A stretch of DNA of 64,000 nt from Nocardia rhamnosiphila NBRC 108938 (GCF_000720425.1 NZ_JOAJ01000008.1:124001-188000); one strand, 5' to 3'; counted from the first letter of the stretch, positions 1 to 8,969 are shown. Program-made: numbers and translations. Notes: generated from the sequence alone by a model not told the origin.

Positions 1-845
1 CGGCGTTTGGTCGCGGGGAGATGCGGGCGCAGGCGGGCGAGCATATCGGTGACCACGGGGGTCACCCGTAAGGGCATCGGATCGTCCTGGATCCGGCTCA
101 CGGCGCGGGCCAACCGCCCGACCGCGGTCCGCCGGCCCGGCATGGACGAATGCCCGCCCTTCTCCGATACGGACAACCGGACCGTCGCGTAGCCCTTCTC
201 ACCGACCATGATCGTGGCCACCGGAACGGTCACATCGTCCACGATCCCCTCGGTGACCACCCCACCCTCGTCCAGCAGCAGGTCGGCGTGGACGCCCAGC
301 TCCCGGAGCCGGGCGGCCATCCGCACGGCGCCCCGGTCGCCGAACACCTCTTCGTCGTGGCCGAACGCCAGATGAACGGTGTGCCGGGGCCGCACCCCGT
401 CGGCCAGGGCGGATTCGACCGCCTCCAGGATGGCCAGCACCCGGCTCTTGTCGTCGATCGCGCCGCGGCCCCAGATGAACTCCGCGTCCACGACACCCGC
501 GAACGGCGGATGGGTCCAGAGGGCCGGATCGTCCGCGGGCACCACATCCTGGTGCGCGAGCAGGATCGCGGCCGTTCGCGTGGGGTCCACGCCCCGCCAG
601 GTATAGAGCCGGCTGTACCCGAAGCGCTCGAGTTCGAGTTCGGCGTGCACCCGGGGAAACGACCGCTCCAGGTGCTCGGCGAGGCGCCGGAACTCCGTAT
701 CGGCTGCCCGGCCGGAGCCGTCGAGGCCCGGCTCGGGCTCCTCCCGGGACACCGTGACGCAGCGCAGCGCCGCGGCCAGGCGCTCCGCCGTCGCGTCGTC
801 GACCGGTGCGCCGGCCGCCGGATCGGCCTCCAGTTCGGTGGACAT
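1..845 (-). CDS. M20-family metallopeptidase (3' end beyond the window)
   Basis: This gene encodes a cytoplasmic zinc-dependent M20 amidohydrolase/carboxypeptidase, closest in layout to the PM20D1/Cps1 type. The ATG at 845 opens a frame that stays open to the window edge, so about 281 residues are visible and the C-terminal part is missing. Metal-site motifs are seen in order: LLAHQDVVPA (H98, D100), WGRGAIDDKS (D131) and FGHDEEVFG (E165 general base, E166 ligand). The lid/dimerisation domain begins around residue 215 (EKGGHSSMPG). It lies divergent to the DUF4191 gene, about 137 bp away. The substrate cannot be told from sequence. The family call is firm; the stop and full length are not visible. 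Confidence 0.85.
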   Translation of the reverse strand, partial: MSTELEADPAAGAPVDDATAERLAAALRCVTVSREEPEPGLDGSGRAADTEFRRLAEHLERSFPRVHAELELERFGYSRLYTWRGVDPTRTAAILLAHQDVVPADDPALWTHPPFAGVVDAEFIWGRGAIDDKSRVLAILEAVESALADGVRPRHTVHLAFGHDEEVFGDRGAVRMAARLRELGVHADLLLDEGGVVTEGIVDDVTVPVATIMVGEKGYATVRLSVSEKGGHSSMPGRRTAVGRLARAVSRIQDDPMPLRVTPVVTDMLARLRPHLPATKR

Positions 846-982
846 CCCTGCATTCTCCTCGCCCGCGCAACCCCCGGCGCGGACCGTCCGGCGGTGCGGT
901 GCCGGTACCCGGGCGCCGCCGCCTGCGGCCGGAGTCCGTCCCGTGGCCGGACCGTCGCGGGCCGGGCATTATTCTGGGAGCC

Positions 983-1720
983 ATGGCAGCAGGCAAGCCC
1001 GACAAAGAGGCGAAGGCCGCGGCGAAAGCGGCGCGCAAAGCACAGTCGAAGGAACGTCGTCAGCAGATCTGGCAGGCGTTCCAGATGCAGCGCAAAGAGG
1101 ACAAGCTGCTGCTGCCGCTGATGATCGGCGCGGTGGTCGTCACCGCGCTGGTGCTGTTCGGGATCGGCTTCCTCTTCGGTGTGCAGTGGTTCCTGCTGCC
1201 CTTGGGCCTGCTGCTCGGTCTGCTGTTCGCCTTCATCATCTTCGGCCGCCGTGTGCAGAAATCCGTCTACGGAAAAGCCGAGGGCCAGGCCGGTGCCGCC
1301 GCGTGGGTGCTGGACAACCTGCAGGGCAAATGGCGGGTCAGCAATGGTATCGCCGCCACCACCCAGCTCGACGCCGTGCACCGGGTGATCGGTCTGCCCG
1401 GGGTGATCTTCGTGGGGGAGGGATCGCCGCAACGGTTGCGGTCGCTGCTGGCCCAGGAGAAGAAGCGCACCGCCCGGCTCATCGGTGACACCCCGATCTA
1501 CGACGTAGTGATCGGCAACGAGGAGGGGCAGGTCCCGCTGAAGGAACTCCAGCGTTACCTGACCAAACTCCCGCGCAATATCGACACCAAGCGGATGGAT
1601 CAGATCGAGGGCCGGCTCAGTGCCCTCAGCTCGCGCAGTGGGGGTCCGGCCATGCCCAAGGGGCCGATGCCGACCAATGCCAAGATGCGGGGTATGCAGC
1701 GCACCATCCGCCGCCGCTGA
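983..1720 (+). CDS. DUF4191 membrane protein (Rv2219-like)
   Basis: This is a 245-residue conserved actinobacterial membrane protein of unknown function. Residues 1-45 are Lys/Ala-rich and charged, followed by two adjacent hydrophobic segments (about 46-68 and 72-90) and then a soluble C-terminal half ending in a basic tail. This matches the DUF4191 family (M. tuberculosis Rv2219). The ATG at 983 has a GGGAG purine run at 976-980, and also a TATTCT box at 970-975 that would allow a leaderless start. Its position just before a YrdB/RDD membrane pair and glnA matches mycobacterial gene order. No enzymatic motif is visible. Confidence 0.85.
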   Translation: MAAGKPDKEAKAAAKAARKAQSKERRQQIWQAFQMQRKEDKLLLPLMIGAVVVTALVLFGIGFLFGVQWFLLPLGLLLGLLFAFIIFGRRVQKSVYGKAEGQAGAAAWVLDNLQGKWRVSNGIAATTQLDAVHRVIGLPGVIFVGEGSPQRLRSLLAQEKKRTARLIGDTPIYDVVIGNEEGQVPLKELQRYLTKLPRNIDTKRMDQIEGRLSALSSRSGGPAMPKGPMPTNAKMRGMQRTIRRR

Positions 1721-1738
1721 CCCGGTGCGGCCGGTGGC

Positions 1739-2131
1739 TCAGCGTCGCAGCAGCCAGAGCACCCGGTCGTAGGCGAGCAGGTGATAGGCCAGCAGGATCG
1801 CCGCGGACACCAGCGCGAGCCGTGGCAGCCCGGCGAACCACAGCGCGGCCGCGCCGCCGAACAGCACGGCGAACTCGACCAGCAGTCGTATCGCGCCGGG
1901 GACCGCGACCGGAGCCGCCCCGGAGCGGCTCGGATCGTCCGGTACCGCGAAAACACCCCAGGCCGTCGCCGCGATCACGGGGAGCAGTATCACCAGCAGC
2001 CACCGTCCCGGCCCCTCCGTCAGCCGCCAGCCGAGCACCCCGGCCGAAACCAGGGCGGTGAGTTCGAGCAGGAATCGAAGACCGAGCAGTACCGGATTCA
2101 GTGACACCGCGTGAGCGTAACCGGGCGCCAC
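1739..2131 (-). CDS. YrdB family membrane protein (DUF2568)
   Basis: This 130-residue protein is almost entirely hydrophobic, with about four predicted membrane segments, and matches the YrdB/DUF2568 family (conserved start NPVLLGLRFLLE, end AYDRVLWLLRR). Function is unknown. The frame begins with GTG at 2131; a second GTG at 2107, next to the conserved NPVLLG motif, is an equally plausible start because neither has a good ribosome binding site. It lies 13 bp downstream of the RDD gene on the same strand, so the two are probably co-transcribed, and it converges on the DUF4191 gene with an 18-bp gap. Confidence 0.75.
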   Translation of the reverse strand: MAPGYAHAVSLNPVLLGLRFLLELTALVSAGVLGWRLTEGPGRWLLVILLPVIAATAWGVFAVPDDPSRSGAAPVAVPGAIRLLVEFAVLFGGAAALWFAGLPRLALVSAAILLAYHLLAYDRVLWLLRR

Positions 2132-2144
2132 CGGTGGTAAGTGG

Positions 2145-2597
2145 TCAGCGAGAACGCACCACCGCGGTGCCGGTCGCGCGATCGTGCATCCCGCGTCCGT
2201 CCGCGTCGGTGAACAGCGCGGGGATCACGAACACCAGCAGCACCTGGCGGCCGAGCGCCCGCAGGAACCCGACCGGCGCCTCGGCATCGACCCGGGTCAC
2301 TCGGATACGCAGGAAATACTGCCCGGGGGTGAACCCGAACAGCGTCACCGCCGCCACCCCGATCACGAACCAGAGCCCCAGGTTCACCGACGAGGCCGGC
2401 ATACCCTGCGCGATCAACGCCGAGATACCGACCGCGATGAGCCAGTCCACCAGCATCGCGACCACGCGGCGGAACATCCCCGGTAGCGACCCGGCGCCCT
2501 CTCGCGGCAGACCCAGGCCCGATCCGGCGTAATCGTCGCTGCCGGTACCGGGAGCGACGGGAGGTCCGGAGAGCCAGGAGCCGGTGATACGTGCCAT
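2145..2597 (-). CDS. RDD family membrane protein (Rv2219A-like)
   Basis: This is a 150-residue RDD-family integral membrane protein. The N-terminal 40 residues are soluble and Gly/Ser-rich. The conserved RDD core starts at FRRVVAMLVDWLIAVG, a further membrane segment follows (NLGLWFVIGVAAVTLFGF), and a third lies in the C-terminal part. TPGQYFLRIRVTRVD is the typical post-helix motif. In mycobacteria the equivalent gene also sits directly beside glnA1. The ATG at 2597 is chosen because upstream sequence consists of the 35-bp tandem repeat. Its transport role is unknown; some RDD proteins have been linked to sodium-proton exchange, but nothing here shows this. Confidence 0.8.
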   Translation of the reverse strand: MARITGSWLSGPPVAPGTGSDDYAGSGLGLPREGAGSLPGMFRRVVAMLVDWLIAVGISALIAQGMPASSVNLGLWFVIGVAAVTLFGFTPGQYFLRIRVTRVDAEAPVGFLRALGRQVLLVFVIPALFTDADGRGMHDRATGTAVVRSR

Positions 2598-2613
2598 GCA
2601 ACCCAGAATAGGC

Positions 2614-2741
2614 GTACCTCCGCATACGCTCCGGCCTGCGCTCCCTGCGTACCTCCGCATACGCTCCGGCCTGCGCTCCCTGCGTACCTCCGCATACGCT
2701 CCGGCCTGCGCTCCCTGCGTACCTCCGTCTCCGCTCCTGCG
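2614..2741. repeat. 35-bp tandem repeat, three copies plus a degenerate fourth
   Basis: Three identical 35-bp units beginning GTACCTCCGCATACGCTCCG lie at 2614-2648, 2649-2683 and 2684-2718. A decaying fourth copy starts at 2719 (GTACCTCCGTCTCCGCTC). The array begins 17 bp upstream of the RDD gene start, between it and glnA. It contains no evident palindrome and does not code for a supported protein. Confidence 0.9.
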
Positions 2742-2983
2742 TACCGTCGCCTGCGCCTCCGGTCATGCGCTGTTCGTATACCTGTGCATCCACTCGCCGG
2801 GCGCGGATTGTGGATAGGCTTCGACTCGACCGCGCCGTCGGCGGTGTGGCGCCCGAGTGCCGGGCGGCCTCCGTTACGTGGGGTTCTCGCAGGATTCCGG
2901 GCATAAAGGGCAGCCCGAACCGAGGGCCCCGGACCGAACCCGCAGTTCGTGGCGTGGCCGAGGACACGCCGCCGACCCGACGT

Positions 2984-3021
2984 GTAACACTGGCGAAACA
3001 CACTCTTGACTGGCGGGAAAC
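2984..3021 (+). promoter_or_regulatory. GlnR operator upstream of glnA
   Basis: The sequence reads GTAAC-N6-GAAAC-N6-TTGAC-N6-GAAAC (2984-2988, 2995-2999, 3006-3010, 3017-3021). The actinobacterial GlnR consensus is gTnAC-n6-GaAAc repeated with a 22-bp period. All consensus positions match except the first base of the second a-site, which is T for G. The centre lies about 90 bp before the glnA start. TTGACT at 3006-3011 could also be the -35 box, with CATAGC (3030-3035) a weak -10. Nitrogen-responsive control of glnA by GlnR is inferred from family knowledge. Confidence 0.85.
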
Positions 3022-3095
3022 ACCCTGTCCATAGCGTCGGGTCGCGACGCCCCGCACTCGATACTGGCTGGGAATCTATCCGTAAGGAGAACCAA

Positions 3096-4532
3096 GTGAC
3101 GTTCAGCACGGCCGACGAGGTCATCAAGTACATCGCGGACTCGGAGGTCGAATATGTCGACATCCGCTTCAGCGATTTGCCCGGTGTGCAGCAGCACTTC
3201 TCCATCCCGGCGAAGGCCTTCACCGCCGACCTCGCCGAGGAAGGCCTCGCCTTCGACGGTTCTTCGGTACGCGGTTTCCAGTCCATCGACGAGTCCGACA
3301 TGCTGCTGCTGCCCGACTACAGCACTGCGCAGCTCGACCCGTTCCGTTCGGCGAAGACGCTCAATATGAACTTCTTCGTGCACGACCCCTTCACCCGTGA
3401 GGCGTACTCGCGCGACCCGCGCAATATCGCCCGCAAGGCCGAAGAGTACCTGCGCTCGACCGGTATCGCCGATACCGCGTTCTTCGGTGCCGAGGCCGAG
3501 TTCTACATCTTCGACTCGGTGCGCTACGACTCGCAGATGAACGGCGCCTTCTACCAGGTCGAGTCCATCTCCGGCTCCTGGAACACCGGCGCGGCCACCA
3601 ACCCCGACGGCAGCCCGAACCGCGGCTACAAGGTCCGTAACAAGGGCGGGTACTTCCCGGTCGCCCCCTACGACCACTACGTCGACCTGCGCGACAAGAT
3701 CTCCACCAACCTGCAGAACGCCGGGTTCGAACTGGAGCGCGGCCACCATGAGGTCGGCACCGCCGGCCAGGCCGAGATCAACTACAAGTTCAACACCCTG
3801 CTGGCCGCGGCCGACGATCTGCAGCTGTTCAAGTACATCGTCAAGAACACCGCGTGGGCCGAGGGCAAGACCGTCACCTTCATGCCGAAGCCGCTGTTCG
3901 GTGACAACGGCTCGGGTATGCACGCGCACCAGTCGCTGTGGAAGGACGGCAAGCCGCTGTTCCACGACGAGGCCGGCTACGGCGGCCTGTCCGACCTGGC
4001 CCGCCACTACATCGGCGGCATCCTGCACCACGCGCCGTCGCTGTTGGCGTTCACCAACCCCACCGTGAACTCCTACCACCGCCTGGTGCCGGGCTACGAG
4101 GCCCCGATCAACCTGGTGTACTCGCAGCGCAACCGCTCCGCCGCGGTCCGCATCCCGGTCACCGGCAACAACCCGAAGGCCAAGCGCATCGAGTTCCGCG
4201 CGCCGGACTCCTCGGGCAACCCGTACCTGGCCTTCGCCGCCATGCTGATGGCCGGCCTGGACGGCATCAAGAAGAAGATCGAGCCGCTGGCCCCCGTCGA
4301 CAAGGACCTCTACGAGCTCCCGCCGGAGGAGGCCAAGAACATCCCGCAGGCCCCCACCAGCCTGGCCTCGGTCATCGACCGCCTCGAGGCCGATCACGAG
4401 TACCTCACCGAAGGCAATGTCTTCACCGAGGACCTGATCGACACCTGGATCGGCATCAAGCGTGAGCAGGAGATCGCCCCGGTGAACCTGCGGCCGCACC
4501 CCTACGAGTTCGAGCTCTACTTCGACGTGTAA
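3096..4532 (+). CDS. glnA: type I glutamine synthetase
   Basis: This enzyme makes glutamine from glutamate, ammonia and ATP in the cytoplasm, as a dodecamer. The protein is 478 residues, the same length as M. tuberculosis GlnA1. Visible motifs include FDGSSVRGF in the N-terminal beta-grasp domain, GAEAEFY and [11 protein letters not shown] (metal and glutamate ligands), [18 protein letters not shown] (ATP site) and NRSAAVRIP. Tyr406 in DLYELPPEE is the adenylylation site of the type I-beta enzyme, so GlnE control is expected. GTG at 3096 follows AAGGAG at 3084-3089. A GlnR operator lies upstream and a hairpin downstream. Confidence 0.98.
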   Translation: MTFSTADEVIKYIADSEVEYVDIRFSDLPGVQQHFSIPAKAFTADLAEEGLAFDGSSVRGFQSIDESDMLLLPDYSTAQLDPFRSAKTLNMNFFVHDPFTREAYSRDPRNIARKAEEYLRSTGIADTAFFGAEAEFYIFDSVRYDSQMNGAFYQVESISGSWNTGAATNPDGSPNRGYKVRNKGGYFPVAPYDHYVDLRDKISTNLQNAGFELERGHHEVGTAGQAEINYKFNTLLAAADDLQLFKYIVKNTAWAEGKTVTFMPKPLFGDNGSGMHAHQSLWKDGKPLFHDEAGYGGLSDLARHYIGGILHHAPSLLAFTNPTVNSYHRLVPGYEAPINLVYSQRNRSAAVRIPVTGNNPKAKRIEFRAPDSSGNPYLAFAAMLMAGLDGIKKKIEPLAPVDKDLYELPPEEAKNIPQAPTSLASVIDRLEADHEYLTEGNVFTEDLIDTWIGIKREQEIAPVNLRPHPYEFELYFDV

Positions 4533-5105
4533 ACCGCTATAGCGGTCCGACCTGCGACGGAGCATTCACGAACCGCCTTCCGTCCGCACTACGTCCGCAA
4601 CAGCTGTAGCCGAGTCCACCCATTCCGCGATTGCGGTCCGGGTGGACTCGTCTGCGTCCGGGCACCGAAACCCGGTCGGCTTCGCCGTGAGTGCACAACT
4701 CGCGGCCGGTACCGGCCGAAGTGGCGGCAAGCGCGGGGTGGCTCATCGTCCACAGTGAGATTCACCGTGGCAATCGGTCCGAGCGAGGCGAAGCGGAACC
4801 GGTGGCTCGTCTGGAGGGTGCGTCCTCTGTCCGGCCGATAGTGTCCGCAGGCGTCGGTTATCTATTCCACCACCCCTTTCGAAACCTCGATGGTTCCGGC
4901 TGCTGCCACGGGTTCCCCGGCGACGAGGGTCGAGTGATGGAAGCGGCCGGGCTCGGTGGTGCGCGCGCGAGATATCGCCCCGGGCGGGGAGCTTCGCCGG
5001 TAACGATCATCGAGTGACGTGCGACACATAGGCGGCGCGGGCGATGAGATCTCGACGAGCCTCCCGTCTCACCTACCGAGTTCGTAATCAGCAAGGAGAT
5101 CGAAG
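4533..5105. other. intergenic region with one hairpin
   Basis: No convincing gene is seen between glnA and the DUF4287 gene. The region holds the hairpin at 4611-4650 and otherwise unremarkable GC-rich sequence. The AAGGAG ribosome binding site of the next gene is at 5094-5099. Confidence 0.5.
4611..4650 (+). terminator. hairpin downstream of glnA
   Basis: The 11-bp arms CGAGTCCACCC (4611-4621) and GGGTGGACTCG (4640-4650) pair perfectly. A smaller CCGC/GCGG stem lies inside the loop. No U-tract follows, which is common in high-GC actinobacteria. It lies 79 bp after the glnA stop, so it is a likely terminator. Confidence 0.65.
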
Positions 5106-5324
5106 ATGGCGACCACCCCGAAGGGACCCGCGTCCTACTTCCCGTCCATCGAGGCCAAATACGGCCGCAGCATCGAGGAGTGGAAGACGGTCCTCCGTGC
5201 GGCGGGGTCGACTTCGCACAAGGAACTCGTCGAATTGCTGAAGTCCGAGCACGGTTTCGGGCACGGGCACGCGAACGCACTCGTCCAGCATCATCTCCAT
5301 CCCGAGAAATGGGCCGCTGCCTGA
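5106..5324 (+). CDS. DUF4287 domain protein
   Basis: This small soluble protein of 72 residues matches DUF4287, with the conserved core YFPSIEAKYGRSIEEW and the C-terminal GFGHGHANALVQHH. Such domains occur alone or next to DUF5655 domains; the biochemical role is unknown. The start is supported by AAGGAG at 5094-5099, seven bases before ATG. A short GACCTG/CAGGTC hairpin (5323-5341) overlaps the stop and may be a weak terminator. It stands alone between glnA and a convergent hypothetical gene. Confidence 0.85.
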   Translation: MATTPKGPASYFPSIEAKYGRSIEEWKTVLRAAGSTSHKELVELLKSEHGFGHGHANALVQHHLHPEKWAAA

Positions 5325-5458
5325 CCTGGTTCGTTCAGGTCCCGGTAGGGGCACCGACACGCACGAGGGGTGCTGCGGATCGTTCCGCATCGTCGTCGGA
5401 TGCTCCTGCCGGAACGGCCTCGGTCTCGTTCGCGTGCTCCGCGACAGTCACGCCGTGC

Positions 5459-5749
5459 TCAGGACTCCGGCGGGAGTATCGGTGGGCTGAACACCTCTTC
5501 CAACGGGATGGGGCCGGTGTAGCGGCGGCAGTTGCAGCCGACCCATTCCCGCATGCCGTGCATACCTCTGCGGGAGAGTTCGGCGTGGCATTTTCCGGTC
5601 TCGCGGTCGTGCAGCGCCAGGTCGTGCCCGCAGCCGCAGCGCGCCGTGAGTTTCGGTGTCGAGCCGGCCCGGCGCCGTGACCCGAATCGGCCGCCTATCC
5701 AGCCGATTGCGACGAGGCCGGCGCCGACCGCAAGGCTCAGTGGATCCAT
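5459..5749 (-). CDS. hypothetical Cys-rich protein with an N-terminal membrane helix
   Basis: This 96-residue protein has one hydrophobic N-terminal segment (LSLAVGAGLVAIGWIGG) followed by a basic stretch and a Cys/His-rich part (CGCGHDLALHD, KCH, CNCRR) that could bind a metal. I do not recognise the family. The start is supported by TATACT at 5756-5761, exactly six bases before the ATG, the arrangement of a leaderless actinobacterial transcript. That box lies in the perfect 12-bp palindrome GTATACGTATAC (5757-5768). Similar CGCGH...C patterns occur in uncharacterised Nocardia proteins, but I cannot assign a role. Confidence 0.6.
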   Translation of the reverse strand: MDPLSLAVGAGLVAIGWIGGRFGSRRRAGSTPKLTARCGCGHDLALHDRETGKCHAELSRRGMHGMREWVGCNCRRYTGPIPLEEVFSPPILPPES

Positions 5750-5861
5750 GAAAGAAGTATACGTATACGCATAGGCCGGTGGGGCAGAAGTTTTCGGCTC
5801 GACCGTGCTGTGTGCTCATCTCGCTGCCGCCCGGTGAAGGCATGGTGGCAGCGATCCCCGG

Positions 5862-7001
5862 CTACACCCGCACCGCCGAACCTGCGGGTGATCCGGTGGG
5901 CGGCGGTGCGATGATTCCGACAATATTGCCTGCGCTGATGGGGCGCTCTTTTCGCAGCACCCCATCCGGACCGCTTCCGTTCCCGGTGTTGCCCTCGATG
6001 GTGTGGATGACTCCGCCGCTGACCGATTCCACGATCCCGATGTGGTCAGGGGTGCCGTCGCTCTTCCAGTCGAACACGATCAGATCCCCCGGCTGCGCCT
6101 GGTTGATGCTCTGCCTGTTCCAGCCCTCACCGACGGCGTCGTTCCAGATGGCGGGTACGTAGTTCTTATTGGTCCAGTCCACGTTGTATCCCGCCTGGTC
6201 CCACACCCAGCTGGTGAACGAGGCGCACCACGCGTCGTTGATGTTGTACGGCGCGTTCACCCGGTTCCCAGAACCCTCGGTGAGGCCGAGCTGACTTCGT
6301 GCCACCTCGAGGGTGCTGCCCGCCGGATCGTTAGGATTGGTGATCGTATAGCTGACATTGCCGGGCGAGGGCTGGTAGCCGGTGGCGCTCACGGGAACGA
6401 CACCGCCGACGTTGGTGCGATAGCCGGCCGGGACAGTCGGCACCGACCCATCGATCTGGCGGGCATGGGTATCGATGGTGTTCGCCGCGTTGTCGACTTC
6501 GTCGTGTACCCGGTCGACCGCACTCAGCAGGGACCGCAGCAGGGCGAACTCCTCGCCCCGAGGTAGGCGGTAGACGTCGTCCTCGCCTTTCGTCGGGGCG
6601 GGTGTGTCGGCGAGGTCGGCGCGAAGCTCTCCGACGATCGACATGATGTTCTGATACGTATCGTTCGAGGTTGAGAACGCGGCCACCTGAGAGTCGTTGA
6701 TGCTCGCGTTCTGCTGGTCGAGGGTCCTCCGTAACGTCCGCGTGTCCTCTTGCCGACCTTTGTACTTGTCGATCATGACGGACTCTTGCTTCGGATCGTC
6801 CAAGTCGCCTTCACCCGGGAGCCCTTTGTCGTCGAGCCATTTGGCGAAATCCGGCGCGCTTCCGGGTTTTCCCGAAGCCAGTAGCAGTATCGAGCGGTTG
6901 ATGTTCTCCTCGACCGCGCCGATGAGGGGGTGCAGGCGCTCGGCGCCTGCCGGCCGAGGCAGGGGGTCGATCTCGAGCTGTTCGACGGTGGTCGGACTCA
7001 T
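5862..7001 (-). CDS. CHAP-domain peptidoglycan hydrolase-like protein
   Basis: This 379-residue protein has a helical N-terminal region (about residues 10-175, with charged heptad-like stretches), a linker, and a C-terminal CHAP amidase domain (about 230-365). The catalytic Cys is in DAWCASFTSWVW, the His in PDHIGIVE and the third polar residue in IEGNTGNG. CHAP domains cleave peptidoglycan amide or peptide bonds. No signal peptide is visible, so export by a type VII system is possible because helical N-termini of this kind are common in such substrates; that is inference. ATG at 7001 is preferred over upstream starts because AGAGAAG precedes it. It is not in an obvious operon. Confidence 0.8.
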   Translation of the reverse strand: MSPTTVEQLEIDPLPRPAGAERLHPLIGAVEENINRSILLLASGKPGSAPDFAKWLDDKGLPGEGDLDDPKQESVMIDKYKGRQEDTRTLRRTLDQQNASINDSQVAAFSTSNDTYQNIMSIVGELRADLADTPAPTKGEDDVYRLPRGEEFALLRSLLSAVDRVHDEVDNAANTIDTHARQIDGSVPTVPAGYRTNVGGVVPVSATGYQPSPGNVSYTITNPNDPAGSTLEVARSQLGLTEGSGNRVNAPYNINDAWCASFTSWVWDQAGYNVDWTNKNYVPAIWNDAVGEGWNRQSINQAQPGDLIVFDWKSDGTPDHIGIVESVSGGVIHTIEGNTGNGSGPDGVLRKERPISAGNIVGIIAPPPTGSPAGSAVRV

Positions 7002-7275
7002 CGGATACTTCTCTCTGCGCCGGCCGTACAGCCATGACAACGAATACGGGGTGTGAACCGGCTCCGGGCAACCCAGCCCGGCTCGGAGCCGCACCTCAGT
7101 GCGTTATAGCACGATTTACGGACATTCCCGGCACCGAGAAAGTCCCTCGCGCACCCGCTCACCGCTCGTGCCCGCTGCCGAATTCGAACGGCCGACGGCG
7201 AACGCCGAGAGGCGGGTGAGCCAGGCCGGCACGCGGTCCGCGGCATAGTATCGGGGATCCGACGCAGGAGGTCTC

Positions 7276-7707
7276 GTGAAGCAGCAGGCGCACTTCTTGA
7301 CGATCGCGACGGCCGACCTCGACGCGGCCCGCCGGTTCTATGTCGACGGGCTCGGCTGGGCCCCGTTGCTCGATGTGCCGGACGAGATCATCTTCTTCCA
7401 GATCGCGCCCGGGCTGGTGCTGGGCTTCTTCCGCGCGGATAAGTTCAACGCCGATATCTCCGACGGTTCCGATCGTGCGCCGGTCTCGGGTCTGACCCTC
7501 TCGCACAATGTCGGCAGTCGCGACGAAGTCCGGGAGACAGTGGACGCCATGGCCGGTGCGGGGGGTGCCGTGCTCAAACAGCCGACGGACAGCGAGTTCG
7601 GTGGGGTGTTCAACGGCCATGTCGGCGACCCCAACGGCGTCGTCTGGGAAATCGCGTACAACCCCGCGTGGCGGATCGACCCGGACGGGTCTGTCGTATT
7701 GAGTTGA
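7276..7707 (+). CDS. VOC family protein (glyoxalase/bleomycin-resistance fold)
   Basis: This 143-residue protein has two beta-alpha-beta-beta-beta modules of the vicinal oxygen chelate superfamily: the first begins HFLTIATADLDAARRFY, and the second ends with NGHVGDPNGVVWEIAYNP, which carries the C-terminal Glu metal ligand. The enzymatic reaction cannot be predicted from the fold alone. GTG at 7276 follows a strong AGGAGG at 7266-7271. It appears monocistronic, followed by a separate GerW-like gene. Confidence 0.85.
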   Translation: MKQQAHFLTIATADLDAARRFYVDGLGWAPLLDVPDEIIFFQIAPGLVLGFFRADKFNADISDGSDRAPVSGLTLSHNVGSRDEVRETVDAMAGAGGAVLKQPTDSEFGGVFNGHVGDPNGVVWEIAYNPAWRIDPDGSVVLS

Positions 7708-7852
7708 CGCCGGCGAGGGCTGGAGCACGCTGTCGCCCCGGGTCGGTCCGGTAGTGCGGATCGACCCCGGCCTCCGCGTCCGCGCCGTAGTCTTCCGGAT
7801 ACCGCGGCAGCGGTCACGGTGCACATCGGCATGAGGAATCGGAGTGGTACGT

Positions 7853-8161
7853 ATGGTGATTCGGGAACGATCGGGCGCGGCCGCGGTCGATACCGCGCCG
7901 ATCTACGGCGAACCGTTCGAGACAGCGGATGGTGCCATCGTCATCACCGTCTCGCGCCGCGGTAGCTTTCCCGGTTCACCCATGCGACCCGCGGGAATCT
8001 TCGTGGTTCGCGACAGCGCTGCCACCTGGGTTCCCGCTGTGGATGTCAACCGGATCGCGATGCTGGGTGAATGGATCGGGTTGCTCGCCGCGGTGATCGC
8101 CGCGCTGGCGGTGCTGCGGCGACCGCCGTGGCCGGACCTCTCCTACCGGCGTACCAACTGA
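7853..8161 (+). CDS. GerW/YtfJ-like small membrane protein
   Basis: This 102-residue protein resembles the GerW (sporulation protein YtfJ) family. The segment IYGEPFETADGAIVITVSRR corresponds to the family motif in which a cofactor-like glycine strand leads into a turn. PAGIFVVRDSAATWVPAVDVNR matches the second half, and one C-terminal membrane helix follows (WIGLLAAVIAALAVL). The bacterium does not form endospores, so the role is unknown. ATG at 7853 is chosen because GGAG lies at 7841-7844; GTG at 7844 is also in frame. Confidence 0.65.
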   Translation: MVIRERSGAAAVDTAPIYGEPFETADGAIVITVSRRGSFPGSPMRPAGIFVVRDSAATWVPAVDVNRIAMLGEWIGLLAAVIAALAVLRRPPWPDLSYRRTN

Positions 8162-8308
8162 ATCGGCGCGGTCCCGCCGCCCGCGTGAGCCGCGGTGGAT
8201 CGCCTCGACACGGTCGGTTGCAGTGGCCGGAACCGACCTCCGGAACGGGACGACAACACCCGGCGGCAGCGCCCGACCCCACGCAACACAGATCCCCGCC
8301 ACGCGACC

Positions 8309-8497
8309 TCACCGACCGGCCCGGCGTGCCTCGGTGAGCAGGGCTACCGCCCGCGGTCCTACGCCGTGCAGCGGAAGCAACTCGTCGAGGTGTCGGGGTA
8401 GATCGCCGATTGTCCGATATCCCGCGTCGATCAACGCGCCTGTCGCCGGTCTGCCGATCTTCACCCCGTCGAAGACAGCTCCACGATCCTCGGTCAC
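8309..8497 (-). CDS. small helix-hairpin-helix protein
   Basis: A 62-residue protein in which LPLHGVGPRAVALLTEA forms a clear helix-hairpin-helix element, preceded by ATGALIDAGYRTIGDLPRH. This resembles the alpha-CTD/HhH class of DNA-binding or protein-binding modules. GTG at 8497 gives the compact domain; an ATG at 8551 would add 18 unconserved residues. Function is unknown and the expression signals are weak. Confidence 0.55.
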   Translation of the reverse strand: MTEDRGAVFDGVKIGRPATGALIDAGYRTIGDLPRHLDELLPLHGVGPRAVALLTEARRAGR

Positions 8498-8551
8498 GCG
8501 GGCGAATCTACTCCGCCGTGCCGGTGGGACGCTCGAATTACGCCACCGCAT

Positions 8552-8969
8552 CGCGGGTGCGCCGTGACGAGCCTCGGAGGATCGGGCTACCCGTGGCCGT
8601 GCGGGCGCGCGAGCGCAGAATCCGCCGTGGGGATTTCGCTATCGTGCGCGGCAGCCGGCCGTATCGTGCGCCGGCTCGAATAAGCTCCTCGAAAAACATG
8701 CGCATCACAGGTAATCCGAGGTATGCGTGCGGCCGTCGATGCCTCATGGCGTCCGGGTCTGCGTGTGTTTTCCGTGCCGTCGGCGTGGCGGCGGCACGGT
8801 GCGCGCCCGACCGCGGGGGAGGCGCCGGCGGACCGTGCCGTGCACTCGCGCCGGCCTGATCCGGTTTCAGGGCAGCGCGACCGAGAGTCGGTGCCGGAGG
8901 ACGTCGCCGGATTCCTACTGTGCCCGCACTCCCGACTCCCGCCTTGCGCAGTACCCGCCACAGGCTCTA
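8552..8969. other. non-coding stretch
   Basis: No supported gene is seen here. Open frames on both strands are Arg/Pro-rich and lack ribosome binding sites. The next recognisable element is the palindrome at 8970-8995. Confidence 0.4.

Noticed and set aside
2874..4565. Long minus-strand open frame (563 codons) opposite glnA
   Set aside because: It is the antisense of a highly conserved gene in GC-rich DNA and encodes a Val/Gly/Arg-rich sequence without family features.
8538..8747. 69-codon minus-strand frame
   Set aside because: Arg-rich composition, no start signals, and no resemblance to known proteins.
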